From Clostridium_AM sp900759715 (GTDB lineage: Bacteria > Bacillota > Clostridia > Clostridiales > Clostridiaceae): 64,000 nt of DNA. Both the position numbers and the translations under genes were made by a program. The first letter of the stretch is position 1; the number at the start of each line of letters is the position of its first letter. Below the pieces are notes generated by a model. The model did no database searches, was not told the origin of the DNA, and worked only from the letters and a program-made list of their open reading frames with translations. The stretch covers positions 1 through 64,000 of the forward strand of contig CAAEXF010000117.1 of NCBI GenBank assembly GCA_900759715.1, written 5' to 3'. Shown piece after piece: positions 42,815 to 53,306 of the stretch.

Positions 42815-44752
42815 TTACCACTCCCCCCATAAGTTTAAAGGTGCAAATTTAGGAATATTACCAATAATGGTATTGTTGTCTTCAGGAACAAATACTATAG
42901 CAATATTTAGTTTCTTTACATGATTTACATGAATAGTAAGCTTTCTTATTCCCTCATTTTTATTCTGGCCTATTGGATTTGGTGAGGAACTAAGAGGTTT
43001 TGCATCCATTTCAGTAAATCTTAAATTTTTATCTGGAGATATAATATGAATCCAAAGCTTCTTATTTCCATCGCTTAATACGGCAGTCTGTCCATTATCT
43101 TCTATGGATATATTCTTACTGGTATGCATAAACCACCAAACATCTCCAAAATCTTTAAGCTCTATTTCATCCTGCAATAAAACTTTCGTTCTATTATCAA
43201 ATATCATTAATCCTCTTAAAGTCTTAACAGCATCATTATATGCTGAAGTTGTATTAATTATAGAAAATGCTTTATCAGTCATGCTCTTAAAAGAAACTAC
43301 TTTAGTTATTCCATTAGGATTTTGATCTGCCCCTTTATTTGGATTTATAACTATTGTATTTTGCCCCTCTGCTCTTTTTCTATAATAACTCCAACGATTT
43401 AAATTATTTTTACTCATATTGAAATATCCTGGTAAGTTATAGTTATCGCCTCCTAGTTCCTCAGCCCACTGTACCCCATCAGACTCTAGTACAAAATCTC
43501 CACTATCAAGATCAGTATGACTTCTGTCTTCAGAGTTAAACCCTTTAATTGCTGCAAATATTCCCATTGGATCATTCCATGAGCTTCTAAAAGTTGTTAT
43601 TTCTGATCTCCTAAAATAATTATCTAAAGGCATTTCAGTTTTTTTAGTATTACTATAACTTTTGCTAGCATACCACAACATATCTAATGCTGTTGGATTT
43701 CTATCTGCATCTATGATTCTCTGCCATATATAATAAGGCTTATTATATACTTTACCTAACCACATCAATTCCGGCCCTAAAACTTTCCTTCCACTACTAT
43801 CTCCATATCCAAAACTATATTTTTCTTGTCCAGATGCATGAATTATAAAGTCTCCCGTTTTTTCTAGTCCTGAACTACTTAATAAATTAAAATCTGTTCC
43901 TAATGCAATTTCCATTGATGAAATTAGCGAGCTTAAGTATACGGTCCCATATTGCCAATAATCTGTACCCTCATTCCATGCTCCATCTGGCGCATAACCC
44001 TTAATACCATTTGGAATAGATTTTATCACATATTCTAAAATGGCATTACATATTACTGGCTCTTCCTCTGCTATGGCCAAGGCTGCTATACCAACACCAG
44101 CATTACAAACAAGATTCCAATTGGCATTACTATTTTTCCACCAACTATCATTAGAGTTACTCATATATAACTTTAGAGCAGGATTTAAACCTTTTTGTAT
44201 TATCATATTTCTTATAATTTCTTTTTGTTTATAGCTCCAATCATAGTAAAGCCAATCATATGCAATAGCTAGTGCATTAATCATTTCTGCTGTATCAAGA
44301 AAATGTTTAGGATTAAAATCTTTAAATTTACTTACCGCTTCAATTTCTTTCCACAATCTATCTTTATATTTACTATCTCCATGCAATTTATACATAATTG
44401 CCAAAGTATACACTCTTTCTAGTACCTGTCTACTTATAGGCAAAAGTCTTATGTCATCTTCTAACTCATACTTAACTGTTGGATCACTAAGTATTTTGTC
44501 TGCAGAAACTTTCAATTTTTTATCCCATAGTTTTTCATGATCATCAGTATTTATGATTCTCCTTAGATTATTAAAATCATTTTTACTGGCAATAATTCTT
44601 GGATGTTCTTTAATACTTTTAATAACTACATTAGTATTACTGCTTTGGATATAATTAAAACTATTAACGCTTCCAATTGAATCAGAAGATATCATTAAAA
44701 GAACTGTACAGATGAGTTGTAAACTAATTAGTTTAAAGCGATTTTTCTTCAT
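42815..44752 (-). CDS. Secreted heparinase II/III-like polysaccharide lyase
   Basis: A 645-aa exported protein. After an N-terminal signal segment comes an alpha/alpha-toroid domain (about 55-370; NWNLVCNAGVGIAALAIAEE, DGAWNEGTDYWQYG). A heparinase II/III-like beta-sandwich follows (about 385-640), containing the conserved SHTDLDSGDFVLESDG (metal or catalytic His near 412). The overall plan is that of PL-family lyases cleaving uronate-containing glycans. The locus also makes UDP-glucuronate, so it may trim the host's own polysaccharide. The ribosome binding site GGAGG lies 16 nt from the ATG but 7 nt from an in-frame ATT at 44761, so the exact start is uncertain. Confidence 0.82.
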   Translation of the reverse strand: MKKNRFKLISLQLICTVLLMISSDSIGSVNSFNYIQSSNTNVVIKSIKEHPRIIASKNDFNNLRRIINTDDHEKLWDKKLKVSADKILSDPTVKYELEDDIRLLPISRQVLERVYTLAIMYKLHGDSKYKDRLWKEIEAVSKFKDFNPKHFLDTAEMINALAIAYDWLYYDWSYKQKEIIRNMIIQKGLNPALKLYMSNSNDSWWKNSNANWNLVCNAGVGIAALAIAEEEPVICNAILEYVIKSIPNGIKGYAPDGAWNEGTDYWQYGTVYLSSLISSMEIALGTDFNLLSSSGLEKTGDFIIHASGQEKYSFGYGDSSGRKVLGPELMWLGKVYNKPYYIWQRIIDADRNPTALDMLWYASKSYSNTKKTEMPLDNYFRRSEITTFRSSWNDPMGIFAAIKGFNSEDRSHTDLDSGDFVLESDGVQWAEELGGDNYNLPGYFNMSKNNLNRWSYYRKRAEGQNTIVINPNKGADQNPNGITKVVSFKSMTDKAFSIINTTSAYNDAVKTLRGLMIFDNRTKVLLQDEIELKDFGDVWWFMHTSKNISIEDNGQTAVLSDGNKKLWIHIISPDKNLRFTEMDAKPLSSSPNPIGQNKNEGIRKLTIHVNHVKKLNIAIVFVPEDNNTIIGNIPKFAPLNLWGEW

Positions 44753-44855
44753 AATTATAATTACTATACCTCCAAAGTTTCAAATACAACATATGAGTTG
44801 TATATAATGAGTAAAGAATATCATTTAAAAATGGTGAATTGGCATTATGAAATAA

Positions 44856-44893
44856 AACCTAAATTTACATTAATATAGTGTAAATTTAGGTTT
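44856..44893 (-). terminator. Rho-independent terminator after galE
   Basis: AACCTAAATTTAC and GTAAATTTAGGTT with a 10-nt loop, followed by TTATTTC on the minus strand. It lies about 140 bp after the galE stop. The remaining gap 44753-45034 holds only the upstream region of the lyase gene. Confidence 0.75.
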
Positions 44894-45034
44894 ATTAGAG
44901 TTATTCTAAATCTTAAATATATATAATTACTTACCTAATTCATATATATATGCCTAACATCCAATTTTTAGTTAAAAGTAAGCTTATAATTTATTAATAA
45001 ATATAATTATTTGTAAAGTAAGTTTAATGAATGA

Positions 45035-46021
45035 TTATTTTTCATATCCATAAGGATGATTCTTATGCCAATTCCACGCTGTTTCTACAATAGACTCAAT
45101 TGAATTATACTTAGGATTCCAACCTAATTGTTTCTTAGCTTTATCACTTGAAGCAATAAGAATAGCTGGGTCACCTTCTCTTCTTGGTGCAACCTCAGCC
45201 TCAATATTACATTCTGTAACTTTCCTACATACTTCTATGACCTGTTTTACTGAGAATCCAGTTCCATTACCTAGATTACAAATAATACTTTGTCCACCGT
45301 TTTTTAATCTATTTACTGCAAGCAAATGAGCATTAGCTAAATCAGTTACATGTATATAATCTCTTATGCAAGTTCCATCTTCTGTACTATAATCATCACC
45401 ATAAATCATTATTTTATCCCTTTGTCCTAAAGCAACTTGAAGTATGATTGGAATTAGGTGAGATTCTGGTTTATGATCTTCTCCAATTTTACCACTTACG
45501 TGCGCTCCAGCAGCATTGAAATATCTTAAAGCAGTATATTTAATTCCATATGCTTTATCGCACCATTTTAATATTTTCTCTACTGTTAGTTTTGATTCAC
45601 CATAAGGGTTAGTTGGAAAAGTTTTATCCTCCTCTTCTATAGGTACTCTATCCGGTTCTCCATAGGTAGCGGCTGTGGATGAAAAGACTATATTTTTAAC
45701 ATTATAATCTCTCATTGCTTCTAATAAATTTATAGTACCACCAACATTATTATTAAAATATTTTAATGGTTCAATTACACTTTCACCTACTAAAGAATCT
45801 GCAGCAAAATCAATAACTGCTTCTATGCTATTTTCAGTAAAAACTTTATCTAATATTTTTTTATCTCTTAAATCTCCTTCATAAACTTTACCACCAAGAA
45901 TGGCATCTCTGTGACCTTTTTGAAAATTATCTATTATTACAACATCTTCACCTTTTTCTAAGAGTTCAGCTACCATGTGGCTTCCTATGTAGCCTGCTCC
46001 TCCACAAACTAAAATACTCAT
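45035..46021 (-). CDS. galE: UDP-glucose 4-epimerase
   Basis: Interconverts UDP-glucose and UDP-galactose. NAD-binding GGAGYIGSHM (residues 7-16), SSTAATYGEP (near 120) and the YxxxK pair YGESK (near 145) match GalE. A dinucleotide-binding extended SDR of 328 aa, normal length. It is the last gene of the main polysaccharide block and is followed by a terminator. Confidence 0.95.
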   Translation of the reverse strand: MSILVCGGAGYIGSHMVAELLEKGEDVVIIDNFQKGHRDAILGGKVYEGDLRDKKILDKVFTENSIEAVIDFAADSLVGESVIEPLKYFNNNVGGTINLLEAMRDYNVKNIVFSSTAATYGEPDRVPIEEEDKTFPTNPYGESKLTVEKILKWCDKAYGIKYTALRYFNAAGAHVSGKIGEDHKPESHLIPIILQVALGQRDKIMIYGDDYSTEDGTCIRDYIHVTDLANAHLLAVNRLKNGGQSIICNLGNGTGFSVKQVIEVCRKVTECNIEAEVAPRREGDPAILIASSDKAKKQLGWNPKYNSIESIVETAWNWHKNHPYGYEK

Positions 46022-46041
46022 AAAATTGTTCTCCCTTTATA

Positions 46042-47073
46042 CTATTTCAATGTTCTAACCAATTTATTATAATATTTATTATTAAATCCTAATTTCTCAG
46101 TAACTTGTTTCGATTTAAATTTCTCAATAATAGGTTTTATTTTGTCATAATCTAAATCATCAACTAATTCTATATAGTCTAAGTCTTTAATCCACTTATA
46201 ACTTTCTACTACTTTATGATCAAGAGATTTTAACGCTATACATGGCGTTTTAGTAATTACACAAAATATCATCCCATGTAATCTATCTGTTACTACTACT
46301 TTTGACTTTTTAAAATTATCCCACATAGTATTTAACTCAAGCATCCTAGATTTAAAAGTAACTTGTCTATTTATTACAGTATCATAGATAAATACATCAT
46401 TATATTCTTCTTTCAACATACCTATAAATTTATCCTTTTTATTTTTCCAAATAGACTCTTTATCGTTTCTTAAACATGTAGTAATAAGAGTTCTCTTTTT
46501 ATCACTATCCATTGTATCTGCAAGATAAAATACTATATCAGGAACCTTAATTACATTTACACTAAATAATTTAGTCATTTCATTATATGAAGTATCTTCT
46601 CTAGCTAATAAAATTAATTTCTTATTCTTGTTATAAATTTTTCGAGTTTTTTCTTTCTCTTTTCTACCAAATTCGTCATTCGTAAAACTTATTGTTTGAG
46701 TCATAGATATTATCATATTATCTTTAAAGTGTTTTATAACAAAACGTCTTGGTTCTTCTTCGTGCATATAAAGATTGCCCATATTTCCTCCACCCTGTAG
46801 AACTATAATATCATCTTTATTCAAGCAACTTTTTATTGAAAAATATTCCCGATATATTTGAACCCTATCTAATTCTAAAATTTTATAGTCTTTAAAATTT
46901 TCCTTATAAAATTTTAAACTTGCATAAGCAATAGCTTGATCTCCCATATTACCATATAAAGGTGATAGCAAATATATAATCTTTTTTTGGTGTTTATATT
47001 TTTTATATTTATTTATTGTTCTTATGCTAGATATAATTTTAACTATATTTTTTACCTTTTCTTTTAATTCCAA
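46042..47073 (-). CDS. Polysaccharide pyruvyl transferase family protein
   Basis: Adds a pyruvate ketal from phosphoenolpyruvate to a sugar of the surface glycan (WcaK/CsaB family). Family features: LSPLYGNMGDQAIAYASLKF near the N-terminus, IIVLQGGGNMGNLY (near 100), and TDRLHGMIFCVITKTPCIAL in the C-terminal half. A TTG at 47073 with GGAGGG 7 nt upstream is the preferred start; an ATG at 47106 would add 11 residues without a ribosome binding site. About 343 aa. Between the flippase and galE. Confidence 0.85.
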   Translation of the reverse strand: MELKEKVKNIVKIISSIRTINKYKKYKHQKKIIYLLSPLYGNMGDQAIAYASLKFYKENFKDYKILELDRVQIYREYFSIKSCLNKDDIIVLQGGGNMGNLYMHEEEPRRFVIKHFKDNMIISMTQTISFTNDEFGRKEKEKTRKIYNKNKKLILLAREDTSYNEMTKLFSVNVIKVPDIVFYLADTMDSDKKRTLITTCLRNDKESIWKNKKDKFIGMLKEEYNDVFIYDTVINRQVTFKSRMLELNTMWDNFKKSKVVVTDRLHGMIFCVITKTPCIALKSLDHKVVESYKWIKDLDYIELVDDLDYDKIKPIIEKFKSKQVTEKLGFNNKYYNKLVRTLK

Positions 47074-47141
47074 ACTTATTCCCTCCATTTTTATTAATTT
47101 AAGCATTTTAAATTAATTCTACTCTAGTGTATAATAATAAC

Positions 47142-48695
47142 TTATGCACTCTTATCACTTTTTAATTTTATCTTTTTTATATGCAGTAATGTAAAAATAT
47201 TTTTCATAATTTCATTTCTATCTTCTTTTTTAAATACAATAAACATATTAATAGTTAATGAAATTATTAAACATATACCACCTATTACTATAAGTGTAAT
47301 CCATGAATTTATGGTAAAACTAAGCTTAAAAATATAGCAACATACCATCATTGTTAATGCACAAATACATCCTCTAGTTATTGCTTTATAGAATGTATTC
47401 CATTTTACGCCTAAACATCTTGCAGCATATATTGGCGTAAAAATCAAGTTTCTCAATAATCCTATGATAAATGAAGTTATTGGAATTGCTAAAATCCCTA
47501 AACTAGTTGTTTTAATTAATATAAAAACCACTAATGTATTTATAATACCTGTAATAAGTAAAACTAAAGCTGGAATTTTCAATTTATTTGTTACTGTATA
47601 GACATTAAATATGGTATTAATACTACCAGTAACTAGCATTGGAATAATAGTTAAATTTGATAATAAATATAATTTACTAGAATTTTCTCCTGGAATCCAT
47701 AAACTAAAAAAAGTATCTCCAAATACAATTAAGAAAGCTATAGGTATTGTTATAATTAACCCCATAAATTTAATTGACTTATTTATACTATCTAAAAGCT
47801 CTTCGTGTTTTTTTTGTGCGTATAATATCGTAAACTGTGGGATAAAAACTCCTACTAACATTCCCACTAATTGTTGAATAAAATTAGGAACAGTTTTAAC
47901 TATAGAATATTCTCCTGCTGCTGTTACCCCTATAAACATATTTGCTATTAGTAAATCTAATCCTGTTAATAGCACAATACTTAACTGATTTACTGAATTC
48001 CATACTCCAGATGAAAGTAATTCTTTAACTGCCTTAAAATCAAAATATTTTTTATTTACAATAACTTCAGGTAGTAACTTTTTTGTATAATAGATGTTCG
48101 TACCTAATATAAATATAATGACTGCTAAATTTGCTACTCCAATATAAGATACATTGGGTTTTAATAGGCCAAACATTAAAATTAAAACAAATACTCTAAT
48201 AATATTTGATTCTATATTTCTTTTTGAAGCTAAATCTAATCTGTTTTTTGCGAATGTTGCAACTCCAAAAACAGACGTTAGTATATTTAAAATCATTCCA
48301 GCAAATACTAAACCAAATAAATATTGTACATCACGTAATATTTCACTTGGTACTTGCAAAATATTATTAATAAACAGTACAAATATTAGCGATGGAAAAA
48401 TCAAAAGTAATGCAAGTATTGTATTGCTCATTAATACAGAATTAAAATATGTATTTGCTCCTTTATTATCACTTTCATGAATCTTAATTGTTATAAATCT
48501 ACTTGCCATCGAATTTAATGCAACTGCAATTATATTCACATAACCTATAAAGTTATTTGCTAGCGGGAAAAAGCTATATGCTTCTTTTCCTATAGTTCTA
48601 ATCAAATATGGTGTGAAAAAGAAATTAATGCCTATATTTACAATAAACGCAAACATATTGGCTGCCATGTTTATTGTTAATTGTTTATTTTTCAT
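47142..48695 (-). CDS. wzx: Polysaccharide repeat-unit flippase (Wzx)
   Basis: A 517-aa membrane protein with 12-14 predicted helices, of the MOP superfamily polysaccharide exporters. N-terminal NMAANMFAFIVNIGINFFFT and PYLIRTIGKEAYSFFPLANN are typical of Wzx proteins. It moves undecaprenyl-linked repeat units across the membrane for polymerisation by Wzy (50854-52083). AGGAG ribosome binding site. Sequence does not reveal substrate. Confidence 0.88.
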   Translation of the reverse strand: MKNKQLTINMAANMFAFIVNIGINFFFTPYLIRTIGKEAYSFFPLANNFIGYVNIIAVALNSMASRFITIKIHESDNKGANTYFNSVLMSNTILALLLIFPSLIFVLFINNILQVPSEILRDVQYLFGLVFAGMILNILTSVFGVATFAKNRLDLASKRNIESNIIRVFVLILMFGLLKPNVSYIGVANLAVIIFILGTNIYYTKKLLPEVIVNKKYFDFKAVKELLSSGVWNSVNQLSIVLLTGLDLLIANMFIGVTAAGEYSIVKTVPNFIQQLVGMLVGVFIPQFTILYAQKKHEELLDSINKSIKFMGLIITIPIAFLIVFGDTFFSLWIPGENSSKLYLLSNLTIIPMLVTGSINTIFNVYTVTNKLKIPALVLLITGIINTLVVFILIKTTSLGILAIPITSFIIGLLRNLIFTPIYAARCLGVKWNTFYKAITRGCICALTMMVCCYIFKLSFTINSWITLIVIGGICLIISLTINMFIVFKKEDRNEIMKNIFTLLHIKKIKLKSDKSA

Positions 48696-48728
48696 CTTGT
48701 TTACTCCTAAATTTTCAAAATATAATTA

Positions 48729-49700
48729 TTAATATATTTCTTTTCCTCTTAAGGTTTGTATATTTTTATAAGCACGTGGACTTATAAAAAAGATTATAGA
48801 CATTATCTTTTCTTTAATTTTCGTTTTATTACTAAGAATATATTTGCTAAATACATCTTTATACATAGTTCTTATTTTTTTTAAAATATTTTTATTATGT
48901 AATGAAGACTCACACATAAAATAATTCTTTTTTAAAATATACTCATATTTTCTTAATGTCTTCTCAAACAGATCCTTATTTCTTATTTGTTTAAAGAATT
49001 CCATTCTTTGACTTATTGCTTCTAAACCATCTAATCTTTTTATATTAAATCCACTATTCATTATACTATTAGGAGTTTGCCTATAATAATATAATTCTTC
49101 ATCTATTAATACTACTTTGTTTGCCTTATATAATAATTTATGCGTAGTAAATTCATCTTCATGTATTTTACCTTCTGGGAAAATTATATTATCAAATAAA
49201 CAGCGTCTATATATTTTGTTCCAAGTTACTACTGTTTCAATATATCTTTCATTATATAGGTTATTTAATGCCTCTAAATTGTTTATAATATTTATATTGC
49301 CAATTTTACTATTGTTAATTTGTGTATATTCTTCATTTACTTTCAAAAATTTACATTGTACTATATCCCCATTATTCTTCTTAGCTTCTCCATACAGTTT
49401 TTCATACATATTTTTTTCTATCCAATCATCACTATCCACAAAAGCTACATATTCGCCTATAGCAATTTTTAATCCTGCGTTTCTTGCAGAACTTAATCCT
49501 CCATTTTTTTTGTGAACTACCCGTATTCTGTTATCCATTTTCAAATACTCATCACATATTATTCCACATTTATCTGGAGAACCATCATCTACTAAAATTA
49601 ATTCAAAATCTTTATATGTTTGAGCTAATATTGATTTAATACACTTTTCAAGATATTTTTCTACGTTATAAATAGGAACTATTATACTAAGCGAAACCAT
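48729..49700 (-). CDS. Glycosyltransferase family 2
   Basis: A GT-A fold glycosyltransferase, 323 aa. N-terminal SIIVPIYNVEKYLEKCIKSI with ILVDDGSPDKCG (nucleotide-binding Asp) and the metal-binding VDSDDWI near 92 are intact. The C-terminal half (HEDEFTTHKLLYKANKVVLI) carries the usual acceptor-side ED motif. Transfers one sugar of the repeat unit on the cytoplasmic face. 27 bp from the next GT2 gene. Confidence 0.9.
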   Translation of the reverse strand: MVSLSIIVPIYNVEKYLEKCIKSILAQTYKDFELILVDDGSPDKCGIICDEYLKMDNRIRVVHKKNGGLSSARNAGLKIAIGEYVAFVDSDDWIEKNMYEKLYGEAKKNNGDIVQCKFLKVNEEYTQINNSKIGNINIINNLEALNNLYNERYIETVVTWNKIYRRCLFDNIIFPEGKIHEDEFTTHKLLYKANKVVLIDEELYYYRQTPNSIMNSGFNIKRLDGLEAISQRMEFFKQIRNKDLFEKTLRKYEYILKKNYFMCESSLHNKNILKKIRTMYKDVFSKYILSNKTKIKEKIMSIIFFISPRAYKNIQTLRGKEIY

Positions 49701-49726
49701 AATACCCTCATTTCTTATCTTAATTT

Positions 49727-50737
49727 TTATTTAATATTATTTTTTATATTTCTCATAAATTTCCTTACTAGCCAGTAATATTTATATAAGCATTGATTTT
49801 TACATAATAAAATTAAATCTTTCTTGATCTTATTATCTAGTTGAGTATTGTTAATTATTTTAGCGCTTAAAGTTTCTTCCTCTATTAATATTAAAATAGG
49901 TCGTATTACTTCATTAAATTTTATATTTAAATTCCAATTACCTATTTGATTTACTAGTAAGTACAAATGGAATAAGCATAAATGTTTATAATTATATTTA
50001 TATTTATCAAAAACATTTTTTTCAATAAAAAATGTTTTAATCATATTTAAGGCCTTTAATCTATCCCATAAAATGTTAATATTAGGCTTTCTTGTGCTAC
50101 TGTCACCATTTTGTAAATAGAAATAACTATAGTTATTTGAAAAAACTACTTTGTTTGAAAAAAAGAAAGCTTGTAATATAATTGCTAAATCCTCATAAAA
50201 CATTTTTGGAGGAAAGAATATATTGTTTTCAATAAAAATAATTTTTTTATATAATTTCCCGCAAGGATAACTTTTTAATTGCTTGTCCAGGAGTAGTTCT
50301 TTTACTGCATCCTCCCCAATCATTTCTTTAATTGTAAACATTTCTAATTTTATATTCTTCAAATCTTTTTCTCTAACCATAACCATATTACAGACTGAAA
50401 TATCCGCATTGTTATTAACTGCCATTTCATAAAGATTTTCTATATGATCTTCAGCTATCCAATCATCACTATCGACAAATGTTATATACTTTCCACATGC
50501 AATTTTAATACCATTATTTCTCGCTTCACCTTGGCCTTGGTTCTCTTGACTGATAATTTTTATCCTTTTATCTTTAGCTTTGTATTCATTCATTATTTTA
50601 AGTGATTCATCTTTAGATCCATCGTTTACTAATATTATTTCTATCTTTTCAAACGTTTGATTTATTAGAGAATCTAGACATGTTCTTAAATATTTTTCAG
50701 AATTATATATTGGAATTATTATACTAACTTCAATCAT
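49727..50737 (-). CDS. Glycosyltransferase family 2
   Basis: GT-A fold glycosyltransferase, 336 aa. SIIIPIYNSEKYLRTCLDSL, then ILVNDGSKDESL and the metal-binding FVDSDDWIAED near 92; C-terminal FYEDLAIILQAFF contains the ED motif. Related to the following GT2 gene over the N-terminal half only. Role: one sugar transfer in repeat-unit assembly; specificity unknown. Confidence 0.9.
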   Translation of the reverse strand: MIEVSIIIPIYNSEKYLRTCLDSLINQTFEKIEIILVNDGSKDESLKIMNEYKAKDKRIKIISQENQGQGEARNNGIKIACGKYITFVDSDDWIAEDHIENLYEMAVNNNADISVCNMVMVREKDLKNIKLEMFTIKEMIGEDAVKELLLDKQLKSYPCGKLYKKIIFIENNIFFPPKMFYEDLAIILQAFFFSNKVVFSNNYSYFYLQNGDSSTRKPNINILWDRLKALNMIKTFFIEKNVFDKYKYNYKHLCLFHLYLLVNQIGNWNLNIKFNEVIRPILILIEEETLSAKIINNTQLDNKIKKDLILLCKNQCLYKYYWLVRKFMRNIKNNIK

Positions 50738-50853
50738 AATATTCTCCTAAATTTATTATATTTTCTTTTATATTTTTTATTATTATGATTATGACTAGTT
50801 CATAATGAAGAAATAATTTATCTTAATTTCTTTATAAAGATTTACTTTAGAAT

Positions 50854-52083
50854 CTAATTGCTTTTCTTTGCTAGTTGCTCTTCTTTTAGTAGTTTGGATA
50901 AATTTAATATTAAAAATATAAAGAAACTAAATATAAGCATTTTATCTCCACTTGTAGATAAACCATTAAAAGTATTAACGTCTAAAAAAATTACTAAATA
51001 ACATATATATATATATATATGTTTTCTTCTTATCAAAACTATAGTCGGTATGGCAAAAAGAAATATATAAATCATAATAGCCGTTAACATCCCAATCTCT
51101 AAAGAAAACATTCGTATAGGATATTCATATGCTGCTGATGCGTACGTTAAATAAGAATTAAATGTAAAGGTAAATCCCAATCCATATCCAGTAAAAAATT
51201 TTATTGGATATAAATTTAGTAATTGTATTTCATCCCACATTTCACTTCTTCCAGTAGTCAAACTTCCTGATGTAAATCTAGACATTAATGTATCAAGAAG
51301 TCCACTTTCTAATGCAATAAATGATCCACAGATAATTATAAGAAGCTTTTTTAATTTATTACTACATTTAAATAAAGTAATAATACTTACACATAGAAGA
51401 ATAATTCCAGTCTTACTTCCAGTAAAAGCTATTCCAATAACAGCTACAGCTAGTATCCATAATGGACATTGTTGTTTTTTTATATACTTACTATACAGAT
51501 TATTTAATATAAAAAACATTAAATACAATTCAGTATTAAATAAAGGATGTCCCATAAATGAATATAATCTTTTACTTTGTGTTGACATACTACTTTCTAT
51601 TATTTGTTCTCTGGTCCTCTCACTCATAAAATTGCTAATAATAGGATTTATGTTAATATGAAATATCATTTCTAATATTCCTATAATAGTCATAATAAGT
51701 ATTATCAAATTTAAAATGATTATAGTTATTTTGAATGCATATTCTATTGTATTATTATCTATTTCTACAATTACTAATATCAGTGGAATAATAAATGCTA
51801 CAATAAAATTTATTATAGTAATAATTTTATTTTCATAAATCATTGATGTCGATATGTAAATTAGTATAGTTAATTGTAGAAGCATTAACTTTTTTTTATT
51901 AATTTTTCTAAAATTCTTTATTACTAATACCCCTAAACTAACTAGAGCTAAAATATTAATGTTAGAAAATTTATTTCCTATAACTCCCACTCTTAATTCC
52001 TGCGAAAAAACAAAGAGTGATATTAGTAAAAATATAATACATTTTTTATTGATAATCTGTATCTCATTTTTATTTATATACAT
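50854..52083 (-). CDS. wzy: O-antigen ligase/polymerase-like membrane protein (Wzy)
   Basis: A 409-aa membrane protein with about 11 predicted helices. A long extracytoplasmic loop contains MSRFTSGSLTTGRSEMWDEI followed by YPIKFFTGYGLGFTFTF, with the RxE/GxG pattern of Wzy_C/O-antigen ligase-like proteins. It would polymerise repeat units flipped by Wzx. Sequence conservation in this family is low, so the call rests on topology, loop motif and locus. Confidence 0.8.
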   Translation of the reverse strand: MYINKNEIQIINKKCIIFLLISLFVFSQELRVGVIGNKFSNINILALVSLGVLVIKNFRKINKKKLMLLQLTILIYISTSMIYENKIITIINFIVAFIIPLILVIVEIDNNTIEYAFKITIIILNLIILIMTIIGILEMIFHININPIISNFMSERTREQIIESSMSTQSKRLYSFMGHPLFNTELYLMFFILNNLYSKYIKKQQCPLWILAVAVIGIAFTGSKTGIILLCVSIITLFKCSNKLKKLLIIICGSFIALESGLLDTLMSRFTSGSLTTGRSEMWDEIQLLNLYPIKFFTGYGLGFTFTFNSYLTYASAAYEYPIRMFSLEIGMLTAIMIYIFLFAIPTIVLIRRKHIYIYICYLVIFLDVNTFNGLSTSGDKMLIFSFFIFLILNLSKLLKEEQLAKKSN

Positions 52084-52119
52084 CTTTTTAATTCCTTATT
52101 TTCTCAAATATTTTTATCT

Positions 52120-53295
52120 TTAATATAAAACTTCATTCCATTTTTTTACAATATTTTCTATATTGAAATCTTCAGCCCTCTTTATAGATTCTTTAGATAC
52201 CTCTTTTCTTTTTTCTTCATTATTTATTAAATCAAGCATTGCATTGGCTAATGAATCAACATCTTCACAGGGTACTAATATTCCATTTTCATAATTCTTA
52301 GTTATTATTTCTGTTGGGCCCGAATTAGCAAATGCCACTACTGGCAATCCACATTCCATAGCTTCAGTTATTACCAGTCCAAACCCTTCCCATCTTGATG
52401 AGGAAACAAATATTGAGGAATCTAAATAATATTCTTTTATATTATTTGTAGGTGGTTCAATCTTAACTCTTTCAGTTAACTTTAAACCTTCAATTAATTG
52501 CTCTAATTTTTCTTTATCAGATCCATCTCCAACTATTTTCAATATCCAATCTTTATTTTTTGAACAAACTTTGCTAAATGCTTGTATAAGTAAGTCTAAT
52601 CCTTTTTGCTGTTCTTCTAATCTTCCAACAAATAAAATATTTTTTTTACTACAAGTAGATTTTTCATTAGATTCAAAACTAAGTGGATTATATATTACAT
52701 CACAATCTATATTTTTTTCATTTTTATAGATAATTTTATCTTGATTGGTTAGGACAACATATTTATCTAATTTATATATATATTTATTAAATAAGATATC
52801 TAAATTCCAATAGTATCTATTTGGATTTTTTAAATATGCATTATAAGAGTTATGTTGCCAACCTAAAACTTTTGAATTTAAATTTTCTTTGATAGATCCC
52901 AATAAGATACTATATAATCCTTCAACACCTATAATTACATCATATTGCTTTTTATTTAAGTATTCCGCAAACTTTTTTCTAGCTTTATTAGGAAAATATG
53001 TATTGATTAATTTTTTATAATGAGTTTCCTTATTTAGTATGCCAGTTTTTCTATTAACATCTTTAATTATTTTTCTAAAAATTTTGCTTAATATATTTGT
53101 TTTGTTTAAGCTGTTATTAAATTCTACATTTATTTTATGGTTTAAATTATATAAATCGTTATTGACTTTTAGCTTTTCTGAAATGCATAATATATCTATT
53201 TCATGTTCTTTAATTAATTCATTAGATAAGACTGATACAACTCTTTGTACTCCACCCAAACTAAATATGTTAGTCATAACAAAGCAAATCTTCAT
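52120..53295 (-). CDS. Glycosyltransferase family 4
   Basis: GT-B fold glycosyltransferase, 391 aa. N-terminal NIFSLGGVQRVVSVLSNELI, central ILFVGRLEEQQKGLDLLIQA and the C-terminal SSRWEGFGLVITEAMECGLP (E-x7-E donor-binding motif) are characteristic. 11 bp after rfbA, so tightly coupled in the operon. Sugar specificity unknown. Confidence 0.9.
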   Translation of the reverse strand: MKICFVMTNIFSLGGVQRVVSVLSNELIKEHEIDILCISEKLKVNNDLYNLNHKINVEFNNSLNKTNILSKIFRKIIKDVNRKTGILNKETHYKKLINTYFPNKARKKFAEYLNKKQYDVIIGVEGLYSILLGSIKENLNSKVLGWQHNSYNAYLKNPNRYYWNLDILFNKYIYKLDKYVVLTNQDKIIYKNEKNIDCDVIYNPLSFESNEKSTCSKKNILFVGRLEEQQKGLDLLIQAFSKVCSKNKDWILKIVGDGSDKEKLEQLIEGLKLTERVKIEPPTNNIKEYYLDSSIFVSSSRWEGFGLVITEAMECGLPVVAFANSGPTEIITKNYENGILVPCEDVDSLANAMLDLINNEEKRKEVSKESIKRAEDFNIENIVKKWNEVLY

Positions 53296-53306
53296 TTTTT
53301 ATTCAC

